Shown in pieces: positions 4,621-8,736 of a stretch of DNA of 8,736 nt. Position 1 is the first letter of the stretch, and each line of letters begins with the position of its first letter. This stretch comes from JBEIFW01 sp040382215 (GTDB lineage: Bacteria; Actinomycetota; Acidimicrobiia; Acidimicrobiales; Ilumatobacteraceae), in the NCBI GenBank assembly GCA_040382215.1, contig JBEIFW010000149.1:1-8736 (forward strand). Direction: 5' to 3'. The notes beneath the pieces were generated by a model. That model was not told the DNA's origin and did not search any database. It worked only from the letters and a program-made list of their open reading frames with translations. Made by a program: the position numbers and the translations under genes.

Positions 4621-7083
4621 TCAGGCCGTGTTGGTGTCTGCCGCGAAGAACCCGACCACGTCGACCACGACGTGGGTGGAGCCGGCCGAGTTGAAGATCG
4701 ACACCGCGCCGTCGGGGCCGAGCTTGGCCACGACGTGGTTCGGCGTGGTCTGGCCGGGACGGAAGTTCAGATTCGACGCGAGCGGGCGGGCGGTGCCCGA
4801 GGGCCACACGGTGAGATAACCGCCGGCGCTGGGCTCGGTGACGGTGACGTTGAGGCTGACGCCCCGCACCCCGCTCGCCGGGACGCCACCGCGCTCGAGC
4901 ATCGGCAACCGGAGGGTCGCGCCCGGGCCGATCGGTGCCGTGGTGCGGGTGTCGAGCACGCGCGACGGGCTGAGCGCGACGGCCCGGACGGCGTCGGCGC
5001 GCTGCTCGAGCGGGCCGTAGAACCCGACGACGTCGGCCACGACGTGGGCCTGGCCGTTCGAGTTGAAGATCGACACGGCGCCGTCGGTGCCGACCTTGGC
5101 GACGACCAGGTTGGGGACGGTCTCGCCGGCTACGAAGTTCAGGCTCGACGCAAGCGGTCGGGGCGTGCCCGACGGCCAGACGGTGAAGAAGCCCGGTGCG
5201 GTCGGTTCGGTCACGGTCAGGTTCAGCACCACGGCGGCGACCCCCTCGGCCGGTACCCCGCCTCGGCCGGTGACGGGAAGCGGCACGGTCGCCTGCGGTC
5301 CGATCGGGCTGTCGCTGTCCCGGGTGTCGAGCAGCCGGTTCGGGGTGAGCGGTACGAGGCCGACCGCGACGTCGTCGGCGAAGTAGCCGACGACGTCGGC
5401 GACGACATGGGTGGCGCCGGCCGAGTTGAAGAACGACACCGCTCCCCCGGCGCCGAGCTTCGCGACGACGTGGTTCGGGACGGTCTGGCCGGGCACGAAG
5501 TTGAGGCTCGACGCGGTCGGGCGCGCCTCTCCTGTGGGCCACACCGTCAGGTATCCCGCCGCGCTCGGGCCGGTGACGGTGACGTTCAGTGCGACGGCGG
5601 TCGCCCCGGTCGGCGGCACGCTCCCCCGGCCGGCGACGACGAGCTCGAGCGAGGCTCCCGGACCGATCGGTGCGACCAGAACGTCGCCGGTGCCGTCGCG
5701 GGTGTCGAGCCGGCGTTCAGGGCTGATCGGGACGAACCCGGCGGTGCGAGGCCGCTCCACGACGACCGGTTGGGCGGGTTCGGCCCGCTGGTTGCTGCGG
5801 ACGACCAGCAGACCGGCGAGCGGCTCGTACCGCCGGCCGAGGACCGCGTCGGCGTCGGCGCCGAGCACCCCGGTCAGCACGGTCGCGTACAGCGAACGGA
5901 AATCGACCGTGTGGAGGAGCTGCCCGCGACGCAGCGTGGTGAGCGACGGCGGACTCCCGTAGCGTCCGCCGGTGACCGAGGCGCCGAGCACGAACGCGCA
6001 GCTCGCCGTGCCGTGGTCGGTGCCCTGCGAGGTGTTCGCCCGTGGTGTTCGCCCGAACTCCGACACCGTCATCACCGTCACCCGCGCGGCGACGGCCGGC
6101 GTCAGGGTCGCGAAGAACGACCGCAGCCCGGTGTCGAGTTGGCGCATGCGGGTGTCGTGCATTCCCGGTTGCCCGGCGTGGCTGTCGAAGTCCCCCATCG
6201 ACACCCCGAGCACCCGGATCCCGATCCCGGCGTTGAGCAGCCGGCCGGCGAGTACGAAATCGCGCTCGACCCGATCCGCCGGCAGCGCCGGGCGGAACGA
6301 TGGGGCGACGGTCCGGCCGACGTCGAGCAGGTCGACGTCGATCCGGGCGAGCGCATCGGCCCACGCCCCCCGACCCGTCGGTGTCGCAGCGAGCGCCCGG
6401 ATGGCGTCATGGACCCGGGTGCGCACCGGACTGTCCTGCACCGCGAGGTCGCCGGCGTTCGGGGAGATCGCCGTGGCCCGCCGGTTGCGTCCGACGTACG
6501 CGAGCGGGATCGTGCCGCCGATCACCATCGCCCGGAACAGCCCACCGTCGAGATCGTCGAGGTAGCGGCCGAGCCATCCGCTGCCGGCCGTTCCGGTGCC
6601 ACCCCAGCCCTGCATCCAGATGCCCATCGAGCTGAAGTGGCTGAAGTCGGGTGAGGGATAGCCGAGGCCTTCGACCACGGCGAGACGCCCGGCGGCCCAA
6701 TCCTGGCCGAGGAACGTGAGATTCGGGTGCAGCCCGACGGCGCCGTCGAGGCGCAGCACCCGGTCGGCGCCGACGGCGAGCGAGCCGCGCAGGTCCCGGT
6801 ACGGGCCGCTCGTGTAGGGCACGACGGTGTTGAGGCCGTCGTTGCCGCCGTTCAGCGTGACCACCACGAGGATGCCGTCGGACGACGCTGCAGCAGCTTC
6901 GACCTCGGCGGCCGCCGCAAGGGACGCGCCGAGCGAGCCGGGCAGGAGCGAGGCGAGGGCCACGCCACCGAGCCCGGCGCCGAGCCCCTGCAGCAGGCGG
7001 CGTCGGCCGATCGGCCCGAAGGTGTCGTCGACGACGGACAGGTGGCGCAGGGCGTCGTCGGTGTCGATGTCGGCGGGAAGCAT
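4621..7083 (-). CDS. DUF1501 family Tat-exported protein with three C-terminal repeat modules
   Basis: An 820-residue protein. The N-terminus carries a twin-arginine motif (IGRRRLLQGLG, 25-35) followed by a hydrophobic Ala/Gly/Leu stretch to about residue 60, so Tat export is likely. Residues about 70-430 are the DUF1501 domain, distantly related to the alkaline phosphatase/sulfatase fold: VVVTLNGGNDGLNTVVPY (73-90), GDFDSHAGQPGMHD (297-310), and SEFGRTPRAN followed by GTDHGTA (341-360). The Asp and His residues of these motifs are candidate metal ligands. Residues about 449-814 hold three copies of a beta-rich module (LDTR ... VALNVTVTxP ... LTVWPSG ... ASSLNF ... VVAKxG ... SIFNS ... HVVADVVGFF). 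DUF1501 proteins are usually much shorter, so the tail is an added piece, probably a surface or binding module. It starts 10 bp after the DUF1800 stop, with GAGGAG at 6 nt. The enzymatic role is unknown. Confidence 0.93.
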   Translation of the reverse strand: MLPADIDTDDALRHLSVVDDTFGPIGRRRLLQGLGAGLGGVALASLLPGSLGASLAAAAEVEAAAASSDGILVVVTLNGGNDGLNTVVPYTSGPYRDLRGSLAVGADRVLRLDGAVGLHPNLTFLGQDWAAGRLAVVEGLGYPSPDFSHFSSMGIWMQGWGGTGTAGSGWLGRYLDDLDGGLFRAMVIGGTIPLAYVGRNRRATAISPNAGDLAVQDSPVRTRVHDAIRALAATPTGRGAWADALARIDVDLLDVGRTVAPSFRPALPADRVERDFVLAGRLLNAGIGIRVLGVSMGDFDSHAGQPGMHDTRMRQLDTGLRSFFATLTPAVAARVTVMTVSEFGRTPRANTSQGTDHGTASCAFVLGASVTGGRYGSPPSLTTLRRGQLLHTVDFRSLYATVLTGVLGADADAVLGRRYEPLAGLLVVRSNQRAEPAQPVVVERPRTAGFVPISPERRLDTRDGTGDVLVAPIGPGASLELVVAGRGSVPPTGATAVALNVTVTGPSAAGYLTVWPTGEARPTASSLNFVPGQTVPNHVVAKLGAGGAVSFFNSAGATHVVADVVGYFADDVAVGLVPLTPNRLLDTRDSDSPIGPQATVPLPVTGRGGVPAEGVAAVVLNLTVTEPTAPGFFTVWPSGTPRPLASSLNFVAGETVPNLVVAKVGTDGAVSIFNSNGQAHVVADVVGFYGPLEQRADAVRAVALSPSRVLDTRTTAPIGPGATLRLPMLERGGVPASGVRGVSLNVTVTEPSAGGYLTVWPSGTARPLASNLNFRPGQTTPNHVVAKLGPDGAVSIFNSAGSTHVVVDVVGFFAADTNTA
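4642..5739 (-). repeat. Three tandem copies of a ~115-residue module within the DUF1501 gene
   Basis: The modules lie at about 5377-5739, 5014-5355 and 4642-4983, encoding residues about 449-569, 577-690 and 701-814. Each begins near an LDTR motif, passes through LTVWP and a LNF-x-PGQTVPN-like segment, and ends with SIFNS-x-G-x-HVVxDVVG. DNA identity between copies is obviously high in the last third of each module. This suggests duplication or gene conversion within the gene. Boundaries are approximate. Confidence 0.88.
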
Positions 7084-7089
7084 CGGGAT

Positions 7090-7095
7090 CTCCTC
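7090..7095 (-). promoter_or_regulatory. Strong ribosome binding site of the DUF1501 gene, overlapping the DUF1800 stop codon
   Basis: GAGGAG on the minus strand is 6 nt before ATG 7083. It shares bases with the TGA stop (7094-7096) of the preceding gene, so ribosomes ending DUF1800 translation are placed to start DUF1501. Confidence 0.75.
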
Positions 7096-8398
7096 AGGCG
7101 AGCTGGAACTCGGGGGTCAGGAACACGAGCACGGCCAGGTACTGGTCCTCGGCCCAGTCGTCCCACTTGGCCGCCCGGTTCTGCTCGAGCCAGCGCACCA
7201 GCGCCGCCCGGCTCGCCGGCGAGGGCTCGTCGATGCCGGCCCGGGCGAGGGCACCGGTGACGACCGCAGCGGGCGCTACGGATCGACCGCCCGGCACGAA
7301 CGGCCGGCGCAGCTCGCGCTGGCGCCACCCGACGTAGGAGGCGAAGCTGGTCTTGGCCGCCGCGGCGGTCGTGGTGATCCAGTAGGCGTTGGGGCGCCAG
7401 CCGGACACGTCGGGCGGGTTCAGCAACTCCTGCCCCATCCCGGCCAGGTACCACTCCGGGTGCGCCGTGGCTGCGTCGAAACCGGTTGCGCGCATCGCGG
7501 CGACGGCGAACTCGACCGGGGTGCGCACCAGTCCGGCGCGTACGGCGTCGCTGAAGAACTCGTTGCGCAGCAGCAGGGTGCGCACCGCCGGGCGCAGCTC
7601 CCATCCCGAGCCGAGCAACGACTGGGCCACCGCCTCGACCGCAGCAGGTGCCGGCACCGGGCCGGCGAAGAAGTCCCACAGCCTGCCGGCGATGAACCGG
7701 GCGACGATCAGTCGGGTGCGGCTGTCGTCGAGCAGGAACTCGATGATCTGGGGGCCGTCCCAGTTTCGGGTGACACCCATGAACGTCTTGTCGGTGTTGT
7801 CGTGCCAGTCGGCACGGAACCGGTACCGGCGGGCGGTCCGGTCGATCGTGTGACCGGTCCAGGCCCGGGCCGCAGCGGCGACGTCGTCTTCGGAATAGTT
7901 GCCCACCCCGAGCAGGAACAGTTCGAGCAGCTCTCGGGCGAAGTTGAGGTTCGGACCCCACCGGGTGCTCACCGCGTTGTCGAGGTAGTCGAGCATCGCC
8001 GGCTCGATCGCCATCGCCTGCGCGAGCGTGCGCAGGTTGCCGAGCGCGAGCGCCCGGTACCGGGCGATCTGGCGTTGCAGGTCCTCGATCGAGCACTTCT
8101 CCCGGCTGCTGGTGAAGTGCCCGTGCCAGAACAACGTCATCTTCTCCTGCAGCGGCGCCGGGCTCGTCGCCATGCGGTCGGTCCACTGTTGGACCAGCGC
8201 CACGTACCGCTGCCAGTTCCCCTGCGCCGGGTCCGAGAACGCCGGTGGCGGCGCGTCGGCCGGGGCGGCGGAGACGTCGAGCAGGCGGTCGACGATCGCC
8301 GCCCGCTCGAACGGCACGAGCGCCGCGACCTCGGCTGCCGTGGCCCCGAAACCGGCTCGGCGCATCAGATGATGGATGTCTCGTGCGCTCGTCGGCAT
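7094..8398 (-). CDS. DUF1800 family protein
   Basis: A 434-residue, mostly helical protein of typical DUF1800 length. Signatures in order: HHLMRRAGFGAT (9-20), EKMTLFWHGHFTSS (85-98), NLNFARELLELFLLGVGNYSEDDVAAAARAWTG split over 150-182, GPQIIEFLL (215-223), RTPVEFAVAAMRATGF (292-307), and MGQELLNPPDVSGW followed by YW (321-340). No signal peptide or membrane helix is visible, unlike its Tat-bearing neighbour. DUF1800 and DUF1501 genes are habitually adjacent in many phyla. Here they are 10 bp apart, consistent with one operon and a joint function that is not established. If the two proteins form a complex, DUF1800 could leave the cell with the Tat-exported partner, though this is speculation. 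ATG 8398 fits the family N-terminus; a weak GAGCGG lies just upstream. Confidence 0.95.
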   Translation of the reverse strand: MPTSARDIHHLMRRAGFGATAAEVAALVPFERAAIVDRLLDVSAAPADAPPPAFSDPAQGNWQRYVALVQQWTDRMATSPAPLQEKMTLFWHGHFTSSREKCSIEDLQRQIARYRALALGNLRTLAQAMAIEPAMLDYLDNAVSTRWGPNLNFARELLELFLLGVGNYSEDDVAAAARAWTGHTIDRTARRYRFRADWHDNTDKTFMGVTRNWDGPQIIEFLLDDSRTRLIVARFIAGRLWDFFAGPVPAPAAVEAVAQSLLGSGWELRPAVRTLLLRNEFFSDAVRAGLVRTPVEFAVAAMRATGFDAATAHPEWYLAGMGQELLNPPDVSGWRPNAYWITTTAAAAKTSFASYVGWRQRELRRPFVPGGRSVAPAAVVTGALARAGIDEPSPASRAALVRWLEQNRAAKWDDWAEDQYLAVLVFLTPEFQLA

Positions 8399-8463
8399 GT
8401 CCGCTCGACCCCCGGTCGTTGCCCTTCACGAGGGTGATCGGGGTGGTCGGCGCGGCGGTTGAG

Positions 8464-8736
8464 TCAGCGTGCGGGCAAGGCTTCCTCTGGTCCCATACGC
8501 AGGGTGAGCGCGCTCCAGCCGTCGTGTTCGTCGATCCGGTCGAGCACCAGCGGTTCGAGCGCCGCAGCGACGTGGGCCCAGCGTCCGGCGAGCAACCCCG
8601 ACACGACCAGCACCCCGCCGGGAGCCAGGGCCGCCCGCAGCGGCTCGGCGAGGCCGACCAGGATCGGGGCCAGGAGGTTGGCGACGACGATGTCGAAGCC
8701 GCCGTCTGCGCCGTCGAGGGTGCCGAGGCGCAGGCC
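8464..8736 (-). CDS. prmA: Ribosomal protein L11 methyltransferase, C-terminal 90 residues (5' end outside window)
   Basis: Translation of the minus strand from the right edge to TGA at 8464-8466 gives 90 residues matching the C-terminal part of the PrmA methyltransferase domain. DIVVANLLAPIL holds the characteristic N-L-L-A catalytic-site segment of the family. It is followed by LAEPLRAALAPGGVLVVSGLLAGRW and ends with a DGWSALTLRM strand. PrmA uses S-adenosylmethionine to methylate ribosomal protein L11 in the cytoplasm. The SAM-binding GxGxG motif would lie beyond the right edge. The DUF1800 gene starts 65 bp downstream on the same strand, so co-transcription is possible but the functions look unrelated. 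A related small-molecule or protein methyltransferase with the same fold cannot be fully excluded from this fragment. Confidence 0.87.
   Translation of the reverse strand, partial: GLRLGTLDGADGGFDIVVANLLAPILVGLAEPLRAALAPGGVLVVSGLLAGRWAHVAAALEPLVLDRIDEHDGWSALTLRMGPEEALPAR

Noticed and set aside
4496..5542. Extension of the propeller frame upstream to 5542 on the minus strand
   Set aside because: The extra 349 codons lie inside the DUF1501 gene in another frame and read as Arg-rich low complexity. The real protein begins at ATG 4495 with a ribosome site.
4507..6654. 715-codon open frame on the plus strand
   Set aside because: It runs opposite the DUF1501 gene. Its Arg/Gly/Asp/His-rich low-complexity translation has no recognisable domain, as expected of a shadow in GC-rich DNA.
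6852..8429. 525-codon minus-strand frame overlapping DUF1800
   Set aside because: Same strand but a different frame from the DUF1800 gene, which has all family motifs; the translation is Arg/Gly/Pro-rich noise.
6827..8437. 536-codon open frame on the plus strand
   Set aside because: Antisense to the clear DUF1800 gene and the start of DUF1501; composition is that of a shadow frame.

Overview
The window is high-GC DNA with actinobacterial character, most likely from Acidimicrobiia (Ilumatobacter-like). This placement is an inference. It rests on the GC-rich third codon positions, an actinobacterial-type dif-like site, and a C-terminal repeat family (LDTR ... LTVWPSG ... DVVGFF) that I associate with secreted proteins of that group. 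There is no tRNA, rRNA, CRISPR array, insertion sequence or integrase in the window.

Left part (1-2871, plus strand): the 3' end of a chemotaxis operon, in the order cheB (partial), cheR, cheX-like, cheY, and a fifth gene that I read as a second, divergent CheX/CheC-like protein. The genes are tightly packed: ATGA overlap for cheB/cheR, 7 bp between cheR and cheX, 68 bp between cheX and cheY, and TGATG overlap for cheY and the last gene. CheR and CheB would set receptor methylation. CheY would be the motor response regulator. The ExxN-bearing proteins are candidates for dephosphorylating CheY-P.

Middle (2872-3091): a 220-bp gap between convergent transcription units. It holds an 11-bp perfect hairpin just after the last che gene and a 15-bp perfect hairpin further on. 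Next to the end of the minus-strand genes lies a 28-bp sequence (3057-3084) that matches the architecture of a XerC/XerD dif site. The genes on both sides point toward it, as expected at a replication terminus.

Right part (3092-8736, minus strand): read in the direction of transcription, these are the 3' end of prmA (ribosomal protein L11 methyltransferase), a DUF1800 gene, a DUF1501 gene with a Tat signal and three C-terminal repeat modules, and a single-pass membrane protein with a PH-like N-terminus and a seven-bladed extracellular propeller. DUF1800 and DUF1501 are 10 bp apart and form a conserved pair of unknown function. Many long open frames opposite these genes are GC-driven shadows and are not annotated.
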